In this document: piece by piece, positions 1 through 5,737 of the stretch
Layout of the letters: each line of letters begins with the position of its first letter
Position numbering within the stretch: position 1 is the first letter of the stretch
Origin: an uncultured Bacteroidota bacterium
Lineage (GTDB): Bacteria > Bacteroidota > Bacteroidia > Chitinophagales > Chitinophagaceae
Assembly: GCA_946887345.1 (NCBI GenBank)
Contig: CAMPKR010000128.1
Span: forward strand, 1-7,219
Direction: 5' to 3'
Length of the DNA stretch: 7,219 bases
Notes under the pieces: generated by a model
The model's input: only the letters and a program-made list of their open reading frames with translations
Told to the model about the DNA's origin: nothing
The model's database searches: none
Made by a program: the position numbers and the translations under genes

Positions 1-2
1 AC

Positions 3-212
3 AATAGAAATAGCATCAAGGGCAATGACAAAGAAAAGCGCAATGCCGGCAATGCAGACGAGAACCGACTGAACAAGAAGCTGAAGGATAACCCTCGCAA
101 CGACCCCGATGAAAGCCTCAGTACAGCGGGTGATACCTCAGGCGGAAAATATTCAAAGACCAACAAGCGCGACGAGGACATTGACAACGACGATACGCGC
201 GGAGGCCTGTAA
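3..212 (+). CDS. C-terminal end of an unrecognised hydrophilic protein (5' truncated)
   Basis: An open frame enters from the left edge and ends at TAA 210-212, giving 69 visible residues. It has no in-frame ATG, so the start lies upstream of the window. The visible part is almost entirely polar: about 11 Asn plus many Asp, Glu, Lys and Arg, few hydrophobic residues, and a Gly-Gly-Leu end. This composition suggests an intrinsically disordered tail. No domain, membrane segment or signal is visible and I do not recognise a family. A hairpin 30 bases after the stop supports this being a real gene end. Function is unknown. The coding call rests on the uninterrupted frame, the composition and the downstream hairpin. 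Confidence 0.6.
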   Translation, partial: NRNSIKGNDKEKRNAGNADENRLNKKLKDNPRNDPDESLSTAGDTSGGKYSKTNKRDEDIDNDDTRGGL

Positions 213-242
213 GTTCTTTTACTGGTTAATGATATGTAAAGC

Positions 243-268
243 AGGGCCTGAATCCGCATTCAGGCTCT
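243..268 (+). terminator. Hairpin, likely terminator of the upstream partial gene
   Basis: A perfect 8-bp inverted repeat, GCCTGAAT (246-253) and ATTCAGGC (258-265), surrounds a CCGC loop. The stem extends to 11 bp with A243-T268, G244-C267 and a G245-T266 wobble. It lies 30 bases after the stop of the first gene and 22 bases before the next start. The tail after the stem is only TCTTATAA, not a long T run, so termination may be partial. Confidence 0.6.
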
Positions 269-290
269 TATAACTGCGTACCTTCAGCCG

Positions 291-551
291 GTGAAGTATA
301 CGCTTGTATTGGCCGCTTTAGTTCTTAGCCTGTCCTCTTGCCAGAAGATGGCCTTGCAGCATACCTGTACCTGTACCCTGCAGCGGGTAGTTAACGGTCA
401 GCCGGAAGACCTGGGCACCATCTCTGAAAAACAGATAGGCAGCTACCAGACAGCCAGGGACACCTGCGACAAACTGCAGGATGACTATACCTATGACCGG
501 AAAACCAACGGCGTTACGGAAAATCATACCGCTACCTGCGAAATTGACTAG
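291..551 (+). CDS. Small Cys-rich lipoprotein, copy 1 of a tandem pair
   Basis: This is an 86-residue predicted lipoprotein. A hydrophobic signal segment (residues 4-16) ends in the lipobox L-S-S-C with Cys17 as the lipidated residue, so the mature protein should be membrane-anchored outside the cytoplasm. The mature part has four more cysteines: Cys26 and Cys28 in a C-x-C pair, Cys59 and Cys83. They could form two disulfides or bind a metal. The start is GTG at 291, because the only in-frame ATG (residue 20) lies after the lipobox and would remove the signal. The next gene downstream, 46 bases away, encodes a protein with the same cysteine layout. I know similar short lipoproteins as unnamed proteins in Bacteroidota, and no function is known to me. 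Confidence 0.75.
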   Translation: MKYTLVLAALVLSLSSCQKMALQHTCTCTLQRVVNGQPEDLGTISEKQIGSYQTARDTCDKLQDDYTYDRKTNGVTENHTATCEID

Positions 552-562
552 CTTTTTTGCTA

Positions 563-578
563 TTTCTTTGTATTTTCA
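563..578 (+). promoter_or_regulatory. Weak -7-like boxes before lipoprotein copy 2
   Basis: TTTCTTTG (563-570) differs by one base from the Bacteroidota -7 consensus TAnnTTTG, and TATTTTCA (571-578) by two. They sit 20-28 bases before the ATG at 598, a usual distance in this phylum. No convincing -33 box was found, so copy 2 may instead be read from the upstream gene. Confidence 0.25.
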
Positions 579-597
579 CTGCAAGAATCTCATATAT

Positions 598-834
598 ATG
601 AAACGCGCTAAACTTTTACTAACCATAGCTATTGCGTGCGTGCTATTTACCTCTTGCAAGAGGGAGGAAACCTTGTCGTATACCTGCCTGTGCTACAGCT
701 CTACGGCAGGCAGCACTTACAAGGAAGTTCACGAGCTTGATACTGATGACCACGAGGAGGCTAAGGAGCTTTGCGAGTCGTTCAGCAAGCCACCAAGTGA
801 TATGAGGTTTACCTGCACGCTGGAGCTGCAATAA
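598..834 (+). CDS. Small Cys-rich lipoprotein, copy 2 of a tandem pair
   Basis: This is a 78-residue predicted lipoprotein. Hydrophobic residues 6-17 lead to the lipobox L-F-T-S-C with Cys20 as the lipid anchor. The start is the ATG at 598. An open frame extends upstream to 481, but that adds a non-signal extension overlapping the previous gene and would bury the signal peptide. The mature cysteines are Cys30 and Cys32 (Y-T-C-L-C), Cys59 (A-K-E-L-C) and Cys73 (F-T-C). These match copy 1 (H-T-C-T-C, A-R-D-T-C, A-T-C), so the two are probably diverged paralogs. The mature protein is rich in Glu and Asp. No enzymatic motif is visible. The role is unknown; an extracytoplasmic, disulfide-stabilised protein is an inference from the cysteines and the anchor. 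Confidence 0.8.
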   Translation: MKRAKLLLTIAIACVLFTSCKREETLSYTCLCYSSTAGSTYKEVHELDTDDHEEAKELCESFSKPPSDMRFTCTLELQ

Positions 835-846
835 AGCCTCCCAACC

Positions 847-877
847 TTTACATTTCAAAGCATAATTTGTATATTTA
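847..877 (+). promoter_or_regulatory. Candidate promoter of the third lipoprotein gene
   Basis: TATATTTA (870-877) matches TAnnTTTG except at the last base. A TTTA (847-850) lies 19 bases upstream, matching TTTG except at its last base. The ATG at 897 is 20 bases downstream. Each box has one mismatch, so this is only suggestive. Confidence 0.35.
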
Positions 878-896
878 GCCTGCATTGAGAGTTTAT

Positions 897-1373
897 ATGA
901 AACAAAAAAATCTACGTTTCGGACAGATAATAGCTTCTTTAGCTGTGGTGGCGGCAAGTATCGGTCTGTTTGCTTCCTGCGGGAAAGAAAAAGGAGTTGT
1001 CGCCTCTCCCTCGTTCTCTATTGCCGACTTTGTTGGTACCTATGTAGGAGCCTCCACCTGTAATTCTGATACAGCTACCTTTGTGATCAATGCAGGTAAG
1101 GACAGGACAACAGTTACCACCCCAGCCTGGTTTGGACTTGGAGAGTGCAAACTGGTAACCAATATAGAGGCTACGGTGTCAGGCAATGTAATGACTATAG
1201 ACAGTGCTTACTTCCAGGACAAATGTTTTGGTGACTATTATGTAGATGCCACAGGTACTATGATCAAGGACTCAATGTTTCTGACGGTATTTTTGTCAAC
1301 TCCGACCGGCGCTGAAACTTGTACGTTTGCCGGAAGGAAAATAGCAGATACTGCTGCCAATCTGAATTTGTAA
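897..1373 (+). CDS. Predicted lipoprotein of unknown function, 158 residues
   Basis: A basic N terminus and hydrophobic segment (about residues 10-27) end in the lipobox L-F-A-S-C with Cys28, predicting an exported, lipid-anchored protein. The ATG at 897 is chosen over a TTG at 885, which would only add four residues before the signal. The mature domain (about 40-148) is Thr/Val/Gly-rich with alternating hydrophobic residues, and opens with F-V-G-T-Y near residue 45. This is compatible with a small beta-barrel or lipocalin-like fold, but that is inference from pattern only. Cys55, Cys84, Cys110 and Cys142 could make two disulfides. It is the third lipoprotein gene in a row and is closed by an intrinsic terminator. 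It has no clear sequence similarity to the preceding pair, and I do not recognise the family. Confidence 0.8.
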   Translation: MKQKNLRFGQIIASLAVVAASIGLFASCGKEKGVVASPSFSIADFVGTYVGASTCNSDTATFVINAGKDRTTVTTPAWFGLGECKLVTNIEATVSGNVMTIDSAYFQDKCFGDYYVDATGTMIKDSMFLTVFLSTPTGAETCTFAGRKIADTAANLNL

Positions 1374-1396
1374 AAGTATCAACTCATAATATTCAG

Positions 1397-1422
1397 ATGT
1401 CCCGCAATGCGGGACATTTTTT
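1397..1422 (+). terminator. Intrinsic terminator after the lipoprotein cluster
   Basis: The 9-bp perfect stem ATGTCCCGC (1397-1405) and GCGGGACAT (1409-1417) with loop AAT is followed by a run of six T (1417-1422). It is 23 bases after the stop at 1373. This is a textbook Rho-independent terminator for plus-strand transcription. Confidence 0.9.
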
Positions 1423-1429
1423 ATTTTTA
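1422..1429 (+). promoter_or_regulatory. -7-like box abutting the terminator, before the YdeI/OmdA gene
   Basis: TATTTTTA matches TAnnTTTG except at the last base and begins on the last T of the terminator tract. It is only 4 bases from the ATG at 1434. If used, transcription would start at or about the start codon, giving a leaderless or nearly leaderless mRNA. No -33 box is visible, because that position falls in the terminator stem. Confidence 0.3.
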
Positions 1430-1433
1430 GCCT

Positions 1434-2045
1434 ATGGCCGGTATTATTGACACGTTTAAAGAGCACTATGCCAAGGATCGCAAAGCATGGAGAAAATGGC
1501 TGGAAAAGAACCATGCGAAAAGCCAGGGCATATGGCTGGTATACTATAAGAAAGATAGCGGTAAAAGCAGGGTGCCCTATGCAGATGCCGTGGAGGAAGC
1601 GCTTTGTTTTGGCTGGATAGATACAACTCAACGACCGAGAGATGAACACAGTTCCCAGCAACTGTTTATGCCGAGGAAGGAAAAGAGCAACTGGTCGAAA
1701 CTGAATAAGGAACGAGTTGCTAAAATGGAGAAGGAAGGCCTGATGACCGATGCGGGCAGAGAAAAGATAGAAATAGCCAAAAAGAACGGCTCGTGGAACA
1801 AGCTTGACGCAGTGGAGAATATAGAACTGCCCCCGGAACTGGAAAAAGCATTTATCCGTAACAAGACCGCGAAGAAGAACTTTGATGCTATGAGCAAGAC
1901 GGCACAGAAAGAATTCCTGTACTGGCTGCATAATACCAAAAAGGAAGAGCTACGAAAACAACGTGTAGCAGACATCATAAAGCTTACAGGGCAGAATATA
2001 AAGCTGCACAGGATGGAGAACGGAAAGATGGTGCGGAATGTGTGA
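1434..2045 (+). CDS. YdeI/OmpD-associated (OmdA) family protein
   Basis: This 203-residue protein has the full pattern of the YdeI/OmdA family (Pfam OmdA region at the C terminus). It has W-L-E-K-N near 22-26, W-L-V-Y-Y-K-K (34-40), and the hallmark A-L-C-F-G-W-I-D (56-63). The following Arg-rich segment leads to P-R-K-E-K-S-N-W-S-K-L-N (80-91), then G-L-M-T-D-A-G (102-108), A-K-K-N-G-S-W (115-121), and a C-terminal helical part with F-L-Y-W-L (161-165) and R-K-Q-R (174-177). Length is normal for the family. No signal peptide is present, so it should be cytoplasmic. The family has been tied to bacteriocin or antimicrobial-peptide tolerance in enterobacteria, but the biochemical activity is not established and may differ here. 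The ATG at 1434 lies just after a terminator, so the gene is probably transcribed on its own, perhaps with the next gene 33 bases downstream. Confidence 0.9.
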   Translation: MAGIIDTFKEHYAKDRKAWRKWLEKNHAKSQGIWLVYYKKDSGKSRVPYADAVEEALCFGWIDTTQRPRDEHSSQQLFMPRKEKSNWSKLNKERVAKMEKEGLMTDAGREKIEIAKKNGSWNKLDAVENIELPPELEKAFIRNKTAKKNFDAMSKTAQKEFLYWLHNTKKEELRKQRVADIIKLTGQNIKLHRMENGKMVRNV

Positions 2046-2078
2046 TCAGTCTGGCCCGGGATTTGCCTGCTATATGAT

Positions 2079-2543
2079 ATGAGAACGGTAATTGTAGCAG
2101 TGCAGCTGCTGACAGCATTTTTTGCGCAGGCACAACAAACGAAAACTATAGAAGCCACCCGCCAGGACTGGAGCGGCGGCATTGCGGGCAGGCATGGAAG
2201 CAATTACCGGTTTGTAGTGCGCTTTGAGGGAATAACGCCGACAATACAGCCTGATACGCTGTGGATAGACGGAGAGGCTATAGCCCTAGAAAACAGCCGG
2301 GACCGAAGTGGATCTTATAAGATAAGCGAAAGAGGAGGTCGTACCTATTGCGAGATAGCTGTCCGAATAGCCCGGAACGAATACCACCATCTTTACGGAC
2401 CAGACGGCAGAAAGCAGCCGAAAGCCAGACCGCCGATAAACTACAAGGGAGTAGCCCTACTACGATACAAGAAAAACGGCCAGGCCGACTATTATGTGAT
2501 AGAAAAGATATTGAAACACGCACCGCCCGTAAACTATCCCTGA
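2079..2543 (+). CDS. Secreted protein of unknown function, 154 residues
   Basis: The N terminus (M-R-T, then a hydrophobic run to about residue 15) ends in A-Q-A-Q-Q, a typical signal peptidase I site with cleavage after residue 18. There is no lipobox cysteine, so a periplasmic or secreted soluble protein is predicted. The mature part has a Q-D-W-S-G-G-I-A-G motif (29-37), F-V-V-R-F (45-49), and D-T-L-W-I-D-G (59-65), followed by alternating beta-type segments and a basic region (111-131). A similar W-x-G-G then D-x-L-W-[IV]-[DN]-G layout occurs, as far as I recall, in unnamed Bacteroidota secreted proteins; I cannot assign a function. The gene follows the OmdA-family gene by 33 bases on the same strand. 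Its 3' end overlaps the 3' end of pabB by 10 bases on the opposite strand. Confidence 0.75.
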   Translation: MRTVIVAVQLLTAFFAQAQQTKTIEATRQDWSGGIAGRHGSNYRFVVRFEGITPTIQPDTLWIDGEAIALENSRDRSGSYKISERGGRTYCEIAVRIARNEYHHLYGPDGRKQPKARPPINYKGVALLRYKKNGQADYYVIEKILKHAPPVNYP

Positions 2544-3811
2544 GTAAAGATCTGTTCCATAGCCCAGGATTTGAGGCGCATTTCTTCCCATTCCTGTTCT
2601 GCAATGCTATCATAGGTGATGGCGCCGCCTGCCTGGTAGGAGAGATAATGAGTTTCGGCATTGTAGAAGAGACTACGGATGACTACGTTGAAATCGAAAT
2701 CGCCGCCGGGGGTGATATAGCCTACCGTGCCGGAGTATAGCTGTCTCCTGGCCTGCTCATATCGCTCAATCAGCTGCATCACCTTTACCTTTGGGGCACC
2801 CGTCATGCTGCCCATGGGAAAGGAATAGCGGATAGCATCGGTGAATGGCAAACCGGATCTCATTTTCCCGGTAATGGTAGATATCATCTGGTGAACGCGG
2901 GGGTAGGAATAGATGCCGAACAATTCTTCAACATTTACTGAACCCATCTCGGAAACACGCGCCAGATCGTTGCGGGTGAGGTCTGTGATCATTACATTTT
3001 CAGCACGTTCCTTTAAGCTGCTGCGTAGTGCGTCTTTTATTTGTTCATCCTCAGCTTCATGCCCTGATCTGCGGGCAGTACCTTTTATAGGTTGTGAGCA
3101 AAGCGTGTCTCCGCTCTTCTCCAGGTAGCGCTCAGGACTGGAGCAAAGCATATACTTATCGTGAAGCCTGTAGTAAGCAGCAAAAGGAGCAGGTGAAATA
3201 TTATTCAAGCGTTTGAAGGCGGAGAGGGTATCGATAACAGCATTCTCGCAGAAGCTTTCAGTGCAATAGTTGATCTCGTAACAGTCGCCTTCGAAAATAT
3301 GCTGGCGGAGCTTAGCTATGTGATCCAGATAAACATTTTTACTTACGCGCTGCTGAAAGTTCAGCGCCGGTAAGGAAGCAATTTCTTTGATCTCTGTGTT
3401 GATTATTGCATTATACACCTGCTGTGGGTTGACATCGACACATTCTATAGTGAGCTCCTCGTGAGATGCTCCCATATAGCAGACGATACGGGGACGGAAA
3501 AATTGCAGTAGGGGAAACCCAAGATGTTCTTCATGATCAGAAGATAGTTTAGGTTCCAATTCATTTTTATAATCATAGCAGATGTGGCCAAGGAGCCAAT
3601 CTTTATTTGCATCGTGGTGAGCCTGTATGTCGGCAAGGGAATCGTTAACAGTCTCCATAGCGTCAACTGCAAGCAGGCAGCCGTAGCGGCCGGGATAATC
3701 GTTACTATCCAGAAAAAGAAGAATGCTGAATTGGCTTGCCCAATCCAGCATTCGCTTCTTTATTTCCTTGCTTTGGCCAGGGGCCAAGTTAAATGTAGCT
3801 TTTTGTCTCAA
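2534..3811 (-). CDS. pabB: Aminodeoxychorismate synthase component I (PabB)
   Basis: PabB converts chorismate, with ammonia from a glutamine amidotransferase partner (PabA), to 4-amino-4-deoxychorismate, the precursor of p-aminobenzoate and folate. The 425-residue protein has an N-terminal part with L-D-S-N (34-37) and a full chorismate-binding domain (about 155-420): G-D-C-Y-E-I-N (175-181), S-S-P-E-R (224-228), P-I-K-G-T (241-245), E-N-V-M-I-T-D-L-x-R-N-D (271-282), F-P-x-G-S-M-T-G-A-P-K (331-341) and G-A-I-T-Y-D-S (396-402). Lys243 in P-I-K-G-T distinguishes PabB from TrpE, which has P-I-A-G-T. The start is TTG at 3811: the only later Met is residue 21, which would cut into the conserved N terminus, and upstream codons reach a stop at 3824. 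No pabA or pabC is in the window. It lies 12 bases after the charged-protein gene, so co-transcription is likely. Its first codons form strong stem-loops. Confidence 0.93.
   Translation of the reverse strand: MRQKATFNLAPGQSKEIKKRMLDWASQFSILLFLDSNDYPGRYGCLLAVDAMETVNDSLADIQAHHDANKDWLLGHICYDYKNELEPKLSSDHEEHLGFPLLQFFRPRIVCYMGASHEELTIECVDVNPQQVYNAIINTEIKEIASLPALNFQQRVSKNVYLDHIAKLRQHIFEGDCYEINYCTESFCENAVIDTLSAFKRLNNISPAPFAAYYRLHDKYMLCSSPERYLEKSGDTLCSQPIKGTARRSGHEAEDEQIKDALRSSLKERAENVMITDLTRNDLARVSEMGSVNVEELFGIYSYPRVHQMISTITGKMRSGLPFTDAIRYSFPMGSMTGAPKVKVMQLIERYEQARRQLYSGTVGYITPGGDFDFNVVIRSLFYNAETHYLSYQAGGAITYDSIAEQEWEEMRLKSWAMEQIFTQG
3711..3753 (-). promoter_or_regulatory. Strong stem-loop plus U-rich run inside the start of pabB
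   Basis: In the pabB mRNA sense, the arm from 3753 to 3740 pairs with the arm from 3734 to 3721, around the loop GCAAG. This makes 14 consecutive base pairs, with one G-U wobble (3745 with 3729). AAGAA just outside the 5' arm can pair with UUCUU just outside the 3' arm across a two-base bulge. The 3' arm is followed by UUCUUUUUCU (3720-3711). The shape resembles an intrinsic terminator or attenuator, here at codons 20-34. The structure is seen directly; any regulatory role is inference. Confidence 0.5.
3773..3787 (-). promoter_or_regulatory. Small stem-loop in the first codons of pabB
   Basis: TTGGCC and GGCCAA form a perfect 6-bp, GC-rich stem around a 3-base loop at pabB codons 9-13. It lies 19 bases upstream, in mRNA sense, of the larger stem-loop at 3753-3721. 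It may be chance, but with the larger one it makes two successive hairpins in the first 31 codons. Confidence 0.3.
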
Positions 3812-3823
3812 TAAGCAGATTGA

Positions 3824-4258
3824 TTAAAAATCGTCATCGTCGTCATCGTAGCCGCCGCTACCACCTTCGCTGAAGAATCCGAGATCTTTGAACTCGTCAT
3901 CTATATCGAAGTCATCATCACCTTTCGATTTTTTAGCACCGCCAGCTTTTGTTTTAGACTTAGGCAAATCGAATTCTTCGAATTCTTTGTCCAGGTCAAA
4001 ATCATCTTCTTCATCTACCTTTTCGTAATCGTCTACTTCCTCTACATCATCATCCTCGTCATCGTCATTACGGCTTTTGGCCTTTGTAGATGCAGATTTT
4101 TTTGCCGTGTTTTTCTTTTGGGGAGTCTCTTCATCTTCCTCCTCATCAAGATCATCATCCTCGCCTGTTTTTTTCTTAGGGGATGCCTTCTTTGCTGCCG
4201 GTTTAGCGTCTACCGGTTTTACACTTTTCCTGCTTACTGCTTTTTTAGTTGATGTCAT
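3824..4258 (-). CDS. Lys/Asp-block, probably disordered protein of unknown function
   Basis: This 144-residue protein is built of alternating charge blocks: Lys-rich (5-30), Glu/Asp-rich (33-44), Lys-rich (48-63), Asp/Glu-rich (65-97), Lys-rich (100-112), acidic (114-125), and a final run of six Asp before Phe. About a third of residues are Asp or Glu. A short motif occurs twice, DDFDLDKEFEEF (85-96) and DDFDIDDEFKDL (115-126). No catalytic motif, signal or membrane segment is visible, so a cytoplasmic, intrinsically disordered protein is predicted. The Ala/Lys/Pro N terminus resembles histone H1-like tails, but nucleic-acid binding is only a guess. An in-frame ATG at 4267 would add M-C-A; I prefer 4258 because M-T-S-T-K-K is a more natural start and a -7-like TCAATTTG lies at 4276-4269. 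It sits between purA (86 bases upstream) and pabB (12 bases downstream), probably one operon. Confidence 0.8.
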   Translation of the reverse strand: MTSTKKAVSRKSVKPVDAKPAAKKASPKKKTGEDDDLDEEEDEETPQKKNTAKKSASTKAKSRNDDDEDDDVEEVDDYEKVDEEDDFDLDKEFEEFDLPKSKTKAGGAKKSKGDDDFDIDDEFKDLGFFSEGGSGGYDDDDDDF

Positions 4259-4344
4259 GGCGCACATGCAAATTGATGGCGTAAATTTTTAATTGTTTTG
4301 GGAAATTGCCAAATTTTTTTTCAGGGTTCTACGAATATTTTTTT

Positions 4345-5610
4345 CTAGGGAATCTGGAGCAATTGGTCGCGCCCTGTGCCATTGGATACATAGGCTACCT
4401 TGGTACCGAGGTATTGCTCAGTAAAACGGCAGTAATCTTTGAACACCTGCGGCAAGTCGTCATAGGTTTTGCAGGTACTGATGGGTTTGTCCCAGCCCGG
4501 GAAACTTTCGTAGACAGGCTCAATGCCGGCACTGCAAACGTCATAAGGGAACTCCCTGGTCTCCTTACCGTCTATATTATAAGCTACAGCGGCCTTTATA
4601 GGATCAAAGCCATCGAGTACGTCGGCCTTTGTCATGATCAGTTTGGTGACACCACTAAGCATACAAGCGTAACGCAGCGCCACCAGGTCGGTCCAGCCGC
4701 AACGGCGCGGACGGCCGGTGGTAGCACCGAACTCATTACCTGCCTTACGCAATGCCTCGCCGGTTTCGTCTTCGAGTTCTGTAGGGAAAGGCCCACCACC
4801 TACGCGTGTGCAGTAAGCCTTAGTGATGCCATACACCTCACCTATACGGGAAGGGGCCACACCGAGACCGTTACAAACGCCGGCAGATATGGTATTGGAT
4901 GAAGTAACAAAAGGATAAGTACCGAAGTCGATATCGAGCATGCTGCCCTGGGCACCTTCTGCCAGCACCTTTTTGCCATCCTTGATGTGCGCGTCGAGCC
5001 AGTACTCGGCATTTACCACCTGCAGAGAGCGCATGAAAGCGACTGCCTCCATAAAGGGCTGTTCCCACTGCTGCCAGTCGATCTGCTGATCGTACTGCTT
5101 CAGCATTTCCAGGTGTTTGTTCTTAAGCTTGCTGTACTTGGCTTCGAAGTCGTTACCAACGATATCGCCAACACGCAGGCCGTTGCGACCGGTTTTATCC
5201 ATATAAGCTGGACCGATACCCTTGAGCGTAGAACCAATCTTTTCGCTGCCCTTAGCAGCTTCAGAAGCTGCATCGAGTGCGCGGTGAGTTGGCAATATGA
5301 GGTGTGCTTTTTGTGATATAAACAGCCTTGAAAGCATGTCAGGCTCCAGGGCAGTGATCGTTTCTATCTCTTTCTTTAAAGTGACCGGGTCTATTACTAC
5401 CCCGTTGCCTATCAGGTTGAGACAATGCTTTTGAAAGACGCCTGAGGGTATCGTATGTAGTACTACTTTCTGACCATTTACATACAGGGTATGTCCTGCA
5501 TTGGGGCCACCCTGGAAACGGGCAATAATATCATACTGTGCGGCAAGGAAGTCAACGATCTTTCCTTTACCCTCGTCCCCCCACTGCAAACCAAGCAAAA
5601 CGTCTATCAT
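4345..5610 (-). CDS. purA: Adenylosuccinate synthetase (PurA)
   Basis: PurA joins IMP and aspartate using GTP to form adenylosuccinate, the first committed step from IMP to AMP, in the cytoplasm. The 421-residue length is normal. The P-loop-like W-G-D-E-G-K-G-K (10-17) includes the catalytic Asp12. N-A-G-H-T (37-41) carries the catalytic His40. Other family signatures are I-G-S-T-L-K-G-I-G-P (125-134), E-G-A-Q-G-S-M-L-D-I-D-F-G-T-Y-P (218-233), T-T-G-R-P-R-R-C-G-W (297-306), T-K-A-D (327-330) for guanine recognition, and S-N-G-T-G-R-D-Q (409-416). All key residues are present, so it should be active. The ATG at 5610 gives the standard N terminus. A good promoter lies 18 bases upstream. It heads the minus-strand run purA, charged protein, pabB, with no hairpin after its stop. 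Confidence 0.98.
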   Translation of the reverse strand: MIDVLLGLQWGDEGKGKIVDFLAAQYDIIARFQGGPNAGHTLYVNGQKVVLHTIPSGVFQKHCLNLIGNGVVIDPVTLKKEIETITALEPDMLSRLFISQKAHLILPTHRALDAASEAAKGSEKIGSTLKGIGPAYMDKTGRNGLRVGDIVGNDFEAKYSKLKNKHLEMLKQYDQQIDWQQWEQPFMEAVAFMRSLQVVNAEYWLDAHIKDGKKVLAEGAQGSMLDIDFGTYPFVTSSNTISAGVCNGLGVAPSRIGEVYGITKAYCTRVGGGPFPTELEDETGEALRKAGNEFGATTGRPRRCGWTDLVALRYACMLSGVTKLIMTKADVLDGFDPIKAAVAYNIDGKETREFPYDVCSAGIEPVYESFPGWDKPISTCKTYDDLPQVFKDYCRFTEQYLGTKVAYVSNGTGRDQLLQIP

Positions 5611-5628
5611 GCGAAATTTTTAAGCGTC

Positions 5629-5661
5629 CAAATTTACCACGCAAATATGAAACTCTGCAAA
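5629..5661 (-). promoter_or_regulatory. purA promoter of Bacteroidota type
   Basis: On the minus strand, TTTG (5661-5658), a 21-base spacer and TAAATTTG (5636-5629) match the -33 and TAnnTTTG -7 consensus of Bacteroidota sigma-A promoters. The -7 match is complete. The ATG at 5610 is 18 bases downstream of the -7 box, giving a leader of about a dozen bases. Confidence 0.65.
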
Positions 5662-5666
5662 TAAAG

Positions 5667-5699
5667 TAAAAAGTCGTAAGTAGTTAGTAGAAAGTAGAT
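5667..5699. repeat. AGTAG-rich short tandem-like stretch
   Basis: Three AGTAG words recur with short spacers (AGTAG, TTAGTAG, AAAGTAG) just upstream of the purA promoter. The stretch is A/G-rich on the plus strand and non-coding. Such degenerate stretches are common in intergenic DNA of this phylum, and no function can be assigned. Confidence 0.4.
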
Positions 5700-5737
5700 A
5701 AATCGGGCAGGCGCTCCGCAACAGGAAATAGCAATTG

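Noticed and set aside
1296..1931. Minus-strand frame of 211 residues
   Set aside because: It overlaps the OmdA-family gene antisense and crosses the intrinsic terminator; no family pattern is seen.
1628..2203. Minus-strand frame of 191 residues
   Set aside because: It is the antisense shadow of the OmdA-family gene and the next gene; its Ser/Phe-rich content is what Lys/Glu-rich coding gives in reverse.
2348..2740. Plus-strand frame of 130 residues bridging two genes
   Set aside because: It overlaps the secreted-protein gene in another frame and pabB antisense, with no domain or start context.
2534..3811. Anthranilate synthase component I (TrpE) as the identity of the chorismate enzyme
   Set aside because: The P-I-K-G-T motif with Lys243 fits aminodeoxychorismate synthase; TrpE carries Ala there, and no trp genes are adjacent.
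3830..4160. Trinucleotide-like TCA/TCG repeats resembling a microsatellite
   Set aside because: They are explained by Asp/Glu codon runs of the charge-block protein on the minus strand; the repeats are imperfect and in frame.
4306..4902. Plus-strand frame of 198 residues
   Set aside because: It lies antisense to the highly conserved purA coding sequence, which fully explains the region.
5667..5699. AGTAG words as a possible CRISPR or iteron array
   Set aside because: The units are 5 bases with spacers of 2-4 bases, only three copies, and no cas or replication gene is nearby.
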